NCBI GenBank assembly: GCA_050329975.1
Contig: JBHJOG010000138.1
Location: 1-9,169, forward strand
Reading direction: 5' to 3'
Source: CALKHQ01 sp050329975
Lineage (GTDB): Bacteria; Pseudomonadota; Alphaproteobacteria; CALKHQ01
Length of the DNA stretch: 9,169 nt
Shown in pieces: positions 1 through 5,866 of this stretch; within the stretch, counting starts at the first letter, position 1; each line of letters begins with the position of its first letter. The translations under genes were made by a program, and so were the position numbers. A model generated the notes under the pieces. The model saw only the letters and a program-made list of their open reading frames with translations. It was not told the origin of the DNA and searched no databases.

Positions 1-1517
1 TCGCCGCTCAGCGCGGTTGCGACATTGCCGATCGCCTCGCCATTGTCGAGGTAGATCAGGCCGCGGGCCCGGATCGCTTCAAGCACCGGGCGCATGGCGG
101 CGGCATCGGCCGCGAAGCGGGAGCCCATGAAGCTGCCGACGCCGACATAGTTGGTCGTCCGCGACAGCACCCATTCCAACCGCTGCAGATTGACTTCGGG
201 CGACAGACCGGTCATCAGCGCCTGCGGTCCGGGATCGCTGTTCGGAAAGTCGGCCGGCTCCATCGGCAGGTCGATCAGCACCTCGTGGCCGGCCGCACGC
301 GCCAGCGCTACCCAGTCCTGCAGCCGGCTGCTGTAGGGGGAGAAGGACAGGGTGACGGCACCCGGCAGCGACTGGATCGCCGCCTCGGTCGCCCCGCTGG
401 ATAGGCCCAGCCCGGAAACCACCACCGCTACCATCGGCCGGTTGCCTGACACATCGAACGGATGCGCGTAGACGTCGGCCGCCCGCACCCCGGTCGAACT
501 CACCACCGGCAACGGCCCGACCTCCGTGCTCTCGACCACGCGGTCGTCGGGCGTGGCCGACAGCCCGCGTTCGGCCGGAGTCTCAACTGAGTCTGCGATG
601 CCGGGCGCCGCCGCGACCTCGGCGGGCGGCACATCCGGTGTCGCGGCTTCCGGTGTCGCGGCTTCCGGTGTCGCGGCTTCTGGCGGCGCCGGCGCGTCCG
701 GCGCGGGTTCCGGGGCCGCCACGGGTACGGCAACCGGCTCCTCGGCAGGCTCATCGAGCTCCGGCGCTTCCAGCACCGCCACCTCCGGCGCGTCCGGCGC
801 GGCTTCGAGCGCGGGGGCGGCCTCCTGCGGCGGCACCGGTTCCGGCGGTGCAGCCTCGCGCATGACGTTGTCGTCAGCGGACTGGGCCGGCGCGTCGGCC
901 AGCATCGCGAGGTCGATCGCCTGGCGGGCGATCATCGGCATCGGGCCGTGCAGCTCCGGCGTGCGGACCGGCCATTGCGTGTCCGGTTCGAACCGCTCGG
1001 CCTCGGCCGCATCGGCGCCGAGTGTCAGCTCGGCCAGCGAAGGCTGCGGATCGGCGAGAGAACGCGCCGGGGCGGCCTCGCCCACCTGGTCGGCGAGGGT
1101 CTGGAGCGACTCCACCTCCGGCTGGGATGCGGTCCGGGCGTTCGCCTCGCCCATCGATTCGGCCAGCGACGGCAGCCGCGGCGCCTCCGCGACGGCCGTT
1201 GCCGGCGGCGCATCACCGGCGTCGACCGGGCCGGCCGGGGCGGCGTCGGCCCCGTCCGGCGCCGGGGATACGGGCACCGGCGATTCCGATACCGGCGATT
1301 CGGATACCGGCGATTCGGATACCGGCGATTCGGGCGCGGCCGGGGCGGCGTCGAGCCGAGGCGGCGCCTCGGGCGCCGGCGCCGCCTCGGGCTGACTCAG
1401 GTCGGGCGGACCCGGTGGCGGACCCAGGCTGTGCAGATAGCCGGCACCACCCGCCAGCCCGCCGAGCACGACCACCCACGCGCTGACCAGCAGGACGCGC
1501 CCGGCTGTGCCTGCCAT
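1..1517 (-). CDS. Divergent polysaccharide deacetylase family protein, membrane-anchored (C-terminus outside window)
   Basis: Start is the ATG at 1517-1515; 505 codons are visible and the C-terminus lies beyond the left edge. Residues about 8-28 form a hydrophobic N-terminal segment (RVLLVSAWVVVLGGLAGGAGY), so the protein is probably anchored in the inner membrane with its bulk in the periplasm. Residues about 31-345 are a low-complexity Ala/Pro/Glu/Asp-rich linker with PVSES and EAATP repeats. From about residue 360 the sequence matches the divergent polysaccharide deacetylase (YibQ/DUF610) family: VAVVVSGLGLS (363-373), a GHEVLIDLPMEP stretch (410-421), DPGPQALMTGLSP (428-440), YVGVGSFMGSRF (457-468) and RGLIYLDNG (485-493). 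The family is related to NodB-type deacetylases, but its activity and substrate are poorly defined. It starts 40 bp after ctpA and is probably co-transcribed with it, fitting a role in cell-wall remodelling. Family assignment is firm; biochemical function is inferred. Confidence 0.93.
   Translation of the reverse strand, partial: MAGTAGRVLLVSAWVVVLGGLAGGAGYLHSLGPPPGPPDLSQPEAAPAPEAPPRLDAAPAAPESPVSESPVSESPVSESPVPVSPAPDGADAAPAGPVDAGDAPPATAVAEAPRLPSLAESMGEANARTASQPEVESLQTLADQVGEAAPARSLADPQPSLAELTLGADAAEAERFEPDTQWPVRTPELHGPMPMIARQAIDLAMLADAPAQSADDNVMREAAPPEPVPPQEAAPALEAAPDAPEVAVLEAPELDEPAEEPVAVPVAAPEPAPDAPAPPEAATPEAATPEAATPDVPPAEVAAAPGIADSVETPAERGLSATPDDRVVESTEVGPLPVVSSTGVRAADVYAHPFDVSGNRPMVAVVVSGLGLSSGATEAAIQSLPGAVTLSFSPYSSRLQDWVALARAAGHEVLIDLPMEPADFPNSDPGPQALMTGLSPEVNLQRLEWVLSRTTNYVGVGSFMGSRFAADAAAMRPVLEAIRARGLIYLDNGEAIGNVATALSG
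634..678 (-). repeat. 15-bp tandem repeat, 3 exact copies, coding for EAATP
   Basis: The unit TCCGGTGTCGCGGCT (plus strand) is repeated exactly three times at 634-648, 649-663 and 664-678, and a fourth copy at 679 is degenerate. The unit length is a multiple of three, so the array reads on the minus strand as consecutive EAATP pentapeptides (residues about 280-294) in the linker of the deacetylase. Exact nucleotide identity suggests recent expansion by slippage. Confidence 0.9.
1276..1335 (-). repeat. 15-bp tandem repeat, 4 near-identical copies, coding for PVSES
   Basis: The unit ACCGGCGATTCGGAT (plus strand) occurs at 1276-1290 (one base different), 1291-1305, 1306-1320 and 1321-1335 (last two bases different). 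Read on the minus strand it gives the repeated pentapeptide PVSES (residues about 61-80) in the N-proximal linker of the deacetylase. It is unrelated in sequence to the 634-678 array but has the same period and the same open phase. Confidence 0.9.
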
Positions 1518-1557
1518 CGGCTTGCCCGCCTGCCCTGTCCGTCCCGGCCTGCCTCGC

Positions 1558-2817
1558 TCAGTCGCGCATCGCGAGCGAGATGCCATGCACCAGGTCGATC
1601 GCCCGCTGCAGCTGGTAGTCCTCGATCTCGACGACGCCGGCGTCCTCGTCGACGCCGTTGGTCCCGACGTCCAGCGCGCCGCGCAGATCCGACTCGCGGA
1701 TGCTCCGCTCCTCGACCGTCTGCAGGGTCGCCTGCTCGACCTCGATGTCCGGCTCGATGCCGACCGCCTGGATCGAGCGGCCCGACGGGGTGTAGTAGCG
1801 CGCGGTGGTCAGCTTCATCGCCACGTTGCCGGGCAGTTCGATGATGGTCTGCACCGAGCCCTTGCCGAAGGAATCCGTGCCGAGGACGATCGCCCGCCGG
1901 TGGTCCTGCAGCGCGCCGGCGACGATCTCCGACGCTGAGGCCGAGCCGCCGTTGATCAGCACGATGATCGGCAGGCCCTCGGCGAGATCGCCGGGCCGGG
2001 CATTGAAGCGGGTCGTGTCGGCGGCGCGCCGGCCGCGGGTGGACACGATCTCACCCTGGTCCAGGAACGTATCGGCCACCGAGATCGCCTGCTCCAGCAG
2101 ACCGCCGGGATTGTTGCGCAGGTCGAGCACCAGCCCTTCCAGGGTGTCGCCCGCCTCGGCGCGGATCTCCTCCAGCGCCCGCTCCAGCCCGGGCTGGGTC
2201 TGCTCGGTGAAGCGGGTGATGCGGATGTAGCCCACATTGCGCTCGACGCGGAACCGCACGGATTCCACCGTGATCACTGCCCGGGTCAACTCGACGTCGA
2301 AGGACTCCGTGTCCTGGCGCGCGATCGTCAGGTTGATCGTCGTGTCGACCGGCCCGCGCATCATGTCGACGGCCTCGTTCAGGTTCATGCCCTGCACCGG
2401 GGTCCCGTTGATGGTGGTGATGTAGTCGCCGGCCATGATCCCGGCTTCGGCCGCAGGCGTGCCGTCGATCGGCGAGACCACCCGCACGAAGCCGTTCTCC
2501 ATCGTCACCTCGATGCCGAGCCCGCCGAACTCGCCGCGGGTGTCGACCTGCATCTCGGAGAAGTTGTTCAGGTTGAGGAAGTTCGAGTGCGGGTCGAGCG
2601 AGGAGAGCATCCCGTTGATCGCCGCCTCGATCAGCACCTCGTCGCTGACCTCCTCGACATAGTTTGCCCGCACCTGCTCGAATGCCTCGCCGAAGCGGTC
2701 CAGCATCCGATAGGTTTCGGAGGTGGTCTCCTGGCCCGACACGCCGGTCGCTGCGCCCACGAAAGCGAACGCCAACGCCGTGGAAGCGAAACCCGCCACC
2801 AGCATTTTCCGGTTCAT
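1558..2817 (-). CDS. ctpA: S41-family C-terminal processing peptidase (CtpA/Prc-like)
   Basis: A periplasmic serine protease of 419 residues, a normal length for CtpA. Residues 1-28 form a signal peptide (hydrophobic core about 5-24, likely cleavage near VSG-QE). A helical N-terminal region includes YVEEVSDEVLIEAAINGML (53-71). A PDZ domain follows at about 93-172 (GEFGGLGIEV, then GIMAGDYITTINGTPV). The S41 catalytic domain covers about 190-350. In GGSASASEIVAGAL the middle serine, S294, lies 25 residues before K319 in GTDSFGKG and 29 before Q323. This matches the Ser-Lys-Gln spacing known from CtpB-type enzymes, so it is probably active. Family members trim C-termini of periplasmic proteins, including murein hydrolases. 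The ATG overlaps the envC stop (ATGA), and a GGGA lies upstream inside the envC end, so translation is probably coupled. The deacetylase gene follows after 40 bp. Confidence 0.96.
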   Translation of the reverse strand: MNRKMLVAGFASTALAFAFVGAATGVSGQETTSETYRMLDRFGEAFEQVRANYVEEVSDEVLIEAAINGMLSSLDPHSNFLNLNNFSEMQVDTRGEFGGLGIEVTMENGFVRVVSPIDGTPAAEAGIMAGDYITTINGTPVQGMNLNEAVDMMRGPVDTTINLTIARQDTESFDVELTRAVITVESVRFRVERNVGYIRITRFTEQTQPGLERALEEIRAEAGDTLEGLVLDLRNNPGGLLEQAISVADTFLDQGEIVSTRGRRAADTTRFNARPGDLAEGLPIIVLINGGSASASEIVAGALQDHRRAIVLGTDSFGKGSVQTIIELPGNVAMKLTTARYYTPSGRSIQAVGIEPDIEVEQATLQTVEERSIRESDLRGALDVGTNGVDEDAGVVEIEDYQLQRAIDLVHGISLAMRD

Positions 2818-4100
2818 TGGTCTATCCCGTCACTGACTGTTGAAAACCAAGGCATTGGGTCGATTGGCGCCCCGTCGCGGCGCAACTCGTAGTAGAGCTC
2901 GGCAAGCCGGGCCGACGCGGTGCCGCCGCTCGAGGCTCGGCCAATCGAGTCACCTGAGTCGCTGCCCGCAGCTTCGCCATCCCCGGCAAGCACACCCACC
3001 GGCTCTCCGGCCAGCAACTGGCGCCCGACGGCCGTGTCGATCCGGGCCAATTCCGTCAACACGCTATGATATCCTCCACCGTGTTCGATGATCAAGACGA
3101 GCCCTCGGCCGGGGAAATCGCCCGCATAGGCGACATGCCCGGCAAAGGGACTGACCACCTGGGCCCCTGCTGCCACCTCGAGCCTGATTCCGCTCGCCCT
3201 GATGCCGGCGGTCGTCTCTCCGAACCGGCCGACGATGCGCCCGCGGGCCGGCGCGACGAAGGCGTCGACAGGCACACCCGAGCGCGACGCCGAGGCGGCC
3301 TGGGCCGCGGGCTCCGCCGCGGCATCCAGCGCGGCGATCTCGATCGTCACCTGCGGCGCCTCTGCGGCGGCCCGTCGCAGCGCAGCGACCAGGCCGGCGA
3401 GCGACTCCACTTCCTGCGCCAGCGCTTCCGCCCGCGCACGCTCCTCGGCGAGCGCCGCACTCTGCGAGGCGTAGACCGCGTCGACCTGCTCGTGCAGCCC
3501 GGTGAGCCGGTGCCGCTCGGCGGCCAGCTCGTCGCGGGCCGCGGCCACCTCGGCCAGCTGACCGGCCAGGTCCAGCTCGAGCCTGCGCAAGGCGCCGAGT
3601 CGGCCGGCTGTCGTCTCCGCCTGGTCCTGCAGTTGCGGCGCCAGCGCAGACATGACGACGCCGGCGCGCAGCACCGCATTCGGATCCTCGCGGGCGACCA
3701 GCCGGGCGAGCGGATGATCCCGCGCCACCGCGTGCAGCGCCAGCACCGACTGGAACAGGCGCGCCTGGGTCTCGGCCAGCTGCGGCGCCAGCGCCGCGTG
3801 CTCGGACCGGGTCGCCTCGATCCGCCGCTCCAGCGCCGCGACGACCGTCTCCGCGTCCTGCACCGCATAGGCCGCGATCACAAGCTCCTGCCGCAACGCC
3901 GCCAGCCGTTCAGCAGCCGCCGTCGCCTCGCGGGTGATCGACTCCGCCCGCTCTTCGCTTGCCGCGCGCGCCTCGGCGGCGGCGGCCAGGGACTGGGTGA
4001 GCACGGGCTCGGGCTGTTCGGTGTAATCCTGGGCCATCGCCGGCGCCATCGACACCAGCGCAGCCAAACCCAGCAGCATGACAGCCCGCCGGCCCGTCAC
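2814..4100 (-). CDS. envC: EnvC-like murein hydrolase activator with degenerate LytM (M23) domain
   Basis: 428 residues. The start is the GTG at 4100-4098, chosen because AGAGGA lies 10 nt upstream; an in-frame ATG seven codons later would also keep the signal peptide (residues about 1-23, ending AMAQ). Residues about 35-245 are long Ala/Glu/Arg-rich helices, predicted coiled coil, as in EnvC. Residues about 280-418 form an M23/LytM fold (FVAPARGRIVGRFG, SPFAGHVAYAGDFPGRGLVLIIEHGGGYHSVL, then ELYYELRRDGAPIDPMPW). By motif alignment the zinc and catalytic positions are lost: HxxxD has become A302/R306, the HxH has become E401/Y403, and the Y.H histidine is E350. The protein should therefore regulate periplasmic amidases rather than cut peptidoglycan itself, as known for E. 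coli EnvC with AmiA/AmiB. It overlaps ctpA by 4 bp and follows a 168-bp gap after rlmH. Confidence 0.94.
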   Translation of the reverse strand: MTGRRAVMLLGLAALVSMAPAMAQDYTEQPEPVLTQSLAAAAEARAASEERAESITREATAAAERLAALRQELVIAAYAVQDAETVVAALERRIEATRSEHAALAPQLAETQARLFQSVLALHAVARDHPLARLVAREDPNAVLRAGVVMSALAPQLQDQAETTAGRLGALRRLELDLAGQLAEVAAARDELAAERHRLTGLHEQVDAVYASQSAALAEERARAEALAQEVESLAGLVAALRRAAAEAPQVTIEIAALDAAAEPAAQAASASRSGVPVDAFVAPARGRIVGRFGETTAGIRASGIRLEVAAGAQVVSPFAGHVAYAGDFPGRGLVLIIEHGGGYHSVLTELARIDTAVGRQLLAGEPVGVLAGDGEAAGSDSGDSIGRASSGGTASARLAELYYELRRDGAPIDPMPWFSTVSDGIDQ

Positions 4101-4110
4101 GACGGCCGGT

Positions 4111-4116
4111 CCTCTA
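4111..4116 (-). promoter_or_regulatory. Shine-Dalgarno site deciding the GTG start of envC
   Basis: Reads AGAGGA on the minus strand, 10 nt before the GTG at 4100-4098 but 31 nt before the alternative ATG at 4079-4077. It therefore favours the GTG start. Confidence 0.55.
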
Positions 4117-4158
4117 TTGCCATCGGCTCATCGTCTCCATCGCCCGCAGCCCCACTTG

Positions 4159-4185
4159 GCCGCAGTCGTCGCTTCGGACTGTGGC
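4159..4185. repeat. Imperfect inverted repeat in the rlmH-envC gap
   Basis: Arms 4159-4167 (GCCGCAGTC, left arm starting at the G of GGC) and 4177-4185 (GACTGTGGC) form a 9-bp stem with one mismatch around a 9-nt loop. No T-run follows on either strand, so it is not a standard intrinsic terminator. It could be a leader structure of the envC message or chance in GC-rich DNA. The rest of the 168-bp gap (4101-4268) shows no gene and no convincing promoter; GGGCAAA is repeated directly near the rlmH end. Confidence 0.3.
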
Positions 4186-4268
4186 AACCGTAGGGCGGCC
4201 CGGCAAGCACCTTCACCACCGCAGCCCGGCGCTTTGCCCTTTGCCCTTCCTCTTGCGGCTGGAGGCAG

Positions 4269-4721
4269 CTAGCGATGGTAGGGGTGGCCGGCGAGGATCG
4301 CCTGGCAGCGGTAGATCTGCTCGAGCAGCATCACACGCGCCAGCAGGTGCGGCCAGGTCTGATGGCCGAACGCGATCACCAGGTCCGCCTCTGCCACCAG
4401 TTCGCGCTCGAGCCCGTCGGCGCCGCCGATCACGAAGCCGATCGGAAGTTGTGCGTCGTCGCGCCATCGGGCGAGCCGGGTGGCCAGCGCCGTGCTCTCC
4501 AGCGAGCGTCCGCCCCGGTCGAGAGCCACCACCCTGGCCGCCGGCGCCAGCGCCCTGCGCAACAGGGCCGCCTCTTCCGCCACCCGTTGCGGCCCATCGG
4601 CTGCCTTGGCCTCGACTTCCCGCAGGTCCAGCCGCCACGCCAGCCGGCCGGCATAGGCGTCCCAGGCCGCGCGCAACGGGGCGTCCTTCATCCGCCCTGC
4701 GGCCGCGATGATCAGGTGCAT
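4269..4721 (-). CDS. rlmH: 23S rRNA (pseudouridine1915-N3)-methyltransferase
   Basis: 150 residues, close to the usual 155 of the RlmH/SPOUT family. Family knowledge: RlmH uses S-adenosylmethionine to methylate pseudouridine 1915 in helix 69 of 23S rRNA on assembled ribosomes, in the cytoplasm. Visible signatures are the N-terminal MHLIIAAAGRMKDA, then ARVVALDRGGRSLEST (62-77), the SAM-loop motif FVIGGADGL (96-104), and the C-terminal knot LLARVMLLEQIYRCQAILAGHPYHR (126-150), which ends in the typical HPYHR. The ATG at 4721 is the only sensible start; no strong Shine-Dalgarno is seen. It lies 45 bp after rsfS, the usual partner, and is almost certainly in the same transcript. The next gene, envC, follows only after 168 bp. 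Confidence 0.97.
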   Translation of the reverse strand: MHLIIAAAGRMKDAPLRAAWDAYAGRLAWRLDLREVEAKAADGPQRVAEEAALLRRALAPAARVVALDRGGRSLESTALATRLARWRDDAQLPIGFVIGGADGLERELVAEADLVIAFGHQTWPHLLARVMLLEQIYRCQAILAGHPYHR

Positions 4722-4766
4722 CCGCCGGTCAGTTCTGCACCGGAGAATCCACCGGTCCCAGCAGCA

Positions 4767-5144
4767 TCAGTGCGATGCGCTGGCCACCGCGGGCTTCGGC
4801 ATGTCCATGCCCCACATCTTTTCCAGATTGTAGAAGCTGCGGATCTCCGGACGGAAAAGGTGGACGATCACGTCACCGGCATCGACCAGCACCCAATCGG
4901 CCTGGGCTTGGCCCTCGACGCCGACCCGGCCTAGGCCGAGGTCCTTCAACGTGCCGATCAGGTGATCGGCCATGGCGCTCACCTGCCGGTGACTTCGGCC
5001 GGAGGCGATCACCATGTGATCCGCGATCGTGGATTTCCCGTTGAGATCAATCGTGACGACATCGACGGCCTTGTCGTCCTCCAGGGACCGTATGACCGCC
5101 CTCAGCACGGCCTCAGTCCCGATCATCCGTTTGTTGAACGGCAT
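4767..5144 (-). CDS. rsfS: Ribosomal silencing factor RsfS (Iojap/YbeB)
   Basis: 125 residues from the ATG at 5144-5142; a GTG directly before it (5147) is an equal alternative. RsfS binds ribosomal protein L14 (uL14) on the 50S subunit and blocks joining with 30S, lowering translation under starvation. The match covers the whole domain: VDVVTIDLNGKSTIADHMVIASGRS, then ADHLIGTLKDLGL, and the signature QADWVLVDAGDVIVHLFRP plus EIRSFYNLEKMWG (about 81-112). The ATG overlaps the nadD stop by one base (TGATG), so translation is probably coupled to nadD. The start region is unusual: a perfect AGGAGG lies 20-23 nt upstream, and the start codon sits inside a perfect 7-bp inverted repeat (separate entry). 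The nadD-rsfS-rlmH order is common in bacteria. Confidence 0.97.
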   Translation of the reverse strand: MPFNKRMIGTEAVLRAVIRSLEDDKAVDVVTIDLNGKSTIADHMVIASGRSHRQVSAMADHLIGTLKDLGLGRVGVEGQAQADWVLVDAGDVIVHLFRPEIRSFYNLEKMWGMDMPKPAVASASH

Positions 5145-5173
5145 CACAATCGCTGTGATGGCGCCTTCCTCCT
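5142..5173 (-). promoter_or_regulatory. Start-codon hairpin and displaced Shine-Dalgarno of rsfS
   Basis: On the minus strand a perfect AGGAGG (5173-5168) is followed by 7 nt and then a perfect inverted repeat, CATCACA (5160-5154), loop GCGAT, TGTGATG (5148-5142). The 3' arm contains both candidate start codons (GTG 5147-5145, ATG 5144-5142). The AGGAGG is 20-23 nt from these starts, too far for ordinary pairing, but exactly 8 nt from an in-frame ATC at 5159-5157. Ribosomes finishing nadD would melt the stem. The structure is seen in sequence; the role in coupling is inferred. Confidence 0.5.
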
Positions 5174-5866
5174 GCGGACATCCTCAAATCCGGTTGCACG
5201 CTTGTCCGCAACGCGCTGCGCCCGGATGGCGGTGGCGGAGGCTGGATGCCGGCGCACGGCCATGAATACCCAGCTTGGCGGCCGGGTGTCTGCCAGCCGC
5301 CGGGCTGCCCGATCGGGCAACCGCGAGCCGCGATATCGAACCGCAGCCTTGCCCGCCAATGCTCTATAAGAATAGGAATCGCGATCGCAAATCGCAATCG
5401 GCAAGGTGTGAAAAATGCGTGACCACCGTTGCCACCCGGCGATCTGCGCCAGATTGTCCGCTCCCATCAGCCAGACGAAGCGGATTCGCGGGTAGAGCAT
5501 GCGCAGGACGGCGACGGTGTCGGCGGTGTAGCGCAGGCCCAGATCGGCCTCGACCGCGGTCACCGCGATCCGCCGGGTGTGGCCGACGACGGCGCGTGCG
5601 CCGGCCGCCCGCTCCGCGAGCGGCGCCATGCCAGCCCGCGGCTTCAGCGGGTTCTGCGGCGAAACAAGCCACCAGACCATGTCGAGCCGCAGCCGCTGCA
5701 GCGCTTGGCGGGAGACGTGGAGATGGCCGGCATGGGCCGGGTTGAACGATCCGCCGAGCAGGCCGATCCGCCACCGGACGCCGATCGGGGCCAGGCCGGC
5801 GCGACGGAACGGCCGGGTCGGCGCGGTGTGGTCCTGGGCGGCATGGCTCGGGGCGGTGTGGGTCAG
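5144..5866 (-). CDS. nadD: Nicotinate-nucleotide adenylyltransferase NadD, apparent CTG start
   Basis: Transfers AMP from ATP to nicotinate mononucleotide, giving deamido-NAD, in cytoplasmic NAD synthesis. With the proposed start it has 240 residues. The nucleotidyltransferase motif GGSFNPAHAGH is at 38-48, followed by VWWLVSPQNPLKP (65-77), RYTADTV (112-118), FVWLMGADNLAQI (131-143) and the C-terminal HPASATAIRAQ (207-217), equivalent to the SST.IR signature. No in-frame ATG, GTG or TTG exists between the motif and deep inside proA. The CTG at 5866-5864 overlaps the proA stop as CTGA, and nearly every codon between it and the motif ends in G or C, so the extension looks coding. Alphaproteobacterial NadD proteins often have such N-terminal extensions. 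A sequencing indel or an ATC start are alternatives. The gene identity is certain; the start is not. Confidence 0.94.
   Translation of the reverse strand: MTHTAPSHAAQDHTAPTRPFRRAGLAPIGVRWRIGLLGGSFNPAHAGHLHVSRQALQRLRLDMVWWLVSPQNPLKPRAGMAPLAERAAGARAVVGHTRRIAVTAVEADLGLRYTADTVAVLRMLYPRIRFVWLMGADNLAQIAGWQRWSRIFHTLPIAICDRDSYSYRALAGKAAVRYRGSRLPDRAARRLADTRPPSWVFMAVRRHPASATAIRAQRVADKRATGFEDVRRRKAPSQRL

Noticed and set aside
526..1395. Plus-strand 289-codon Ser/Ala/Gly-rich open frame
   Set aside because: It is the antisense shadow of the repetitive deacetylase linker; no family match, and the minus-strand frame has clear domain motifs.
3066..4193. Plus-strand 375-codon open frame
   Set aside because: Antisense to envC with Arg/Gly/Gln-rich composition typical of shadows in GC-rich DNA; the minus-strand frame encodes a recognisable EnvC.
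4114..4201. Short minus-strand frame ending MAIEDRPS with a stop overlapping the envC GTG (GTGA)
   Set aside because: It looks like a coupled leader peptide, but has no own ribosome binding site and no recognisable content; chance is more likely.
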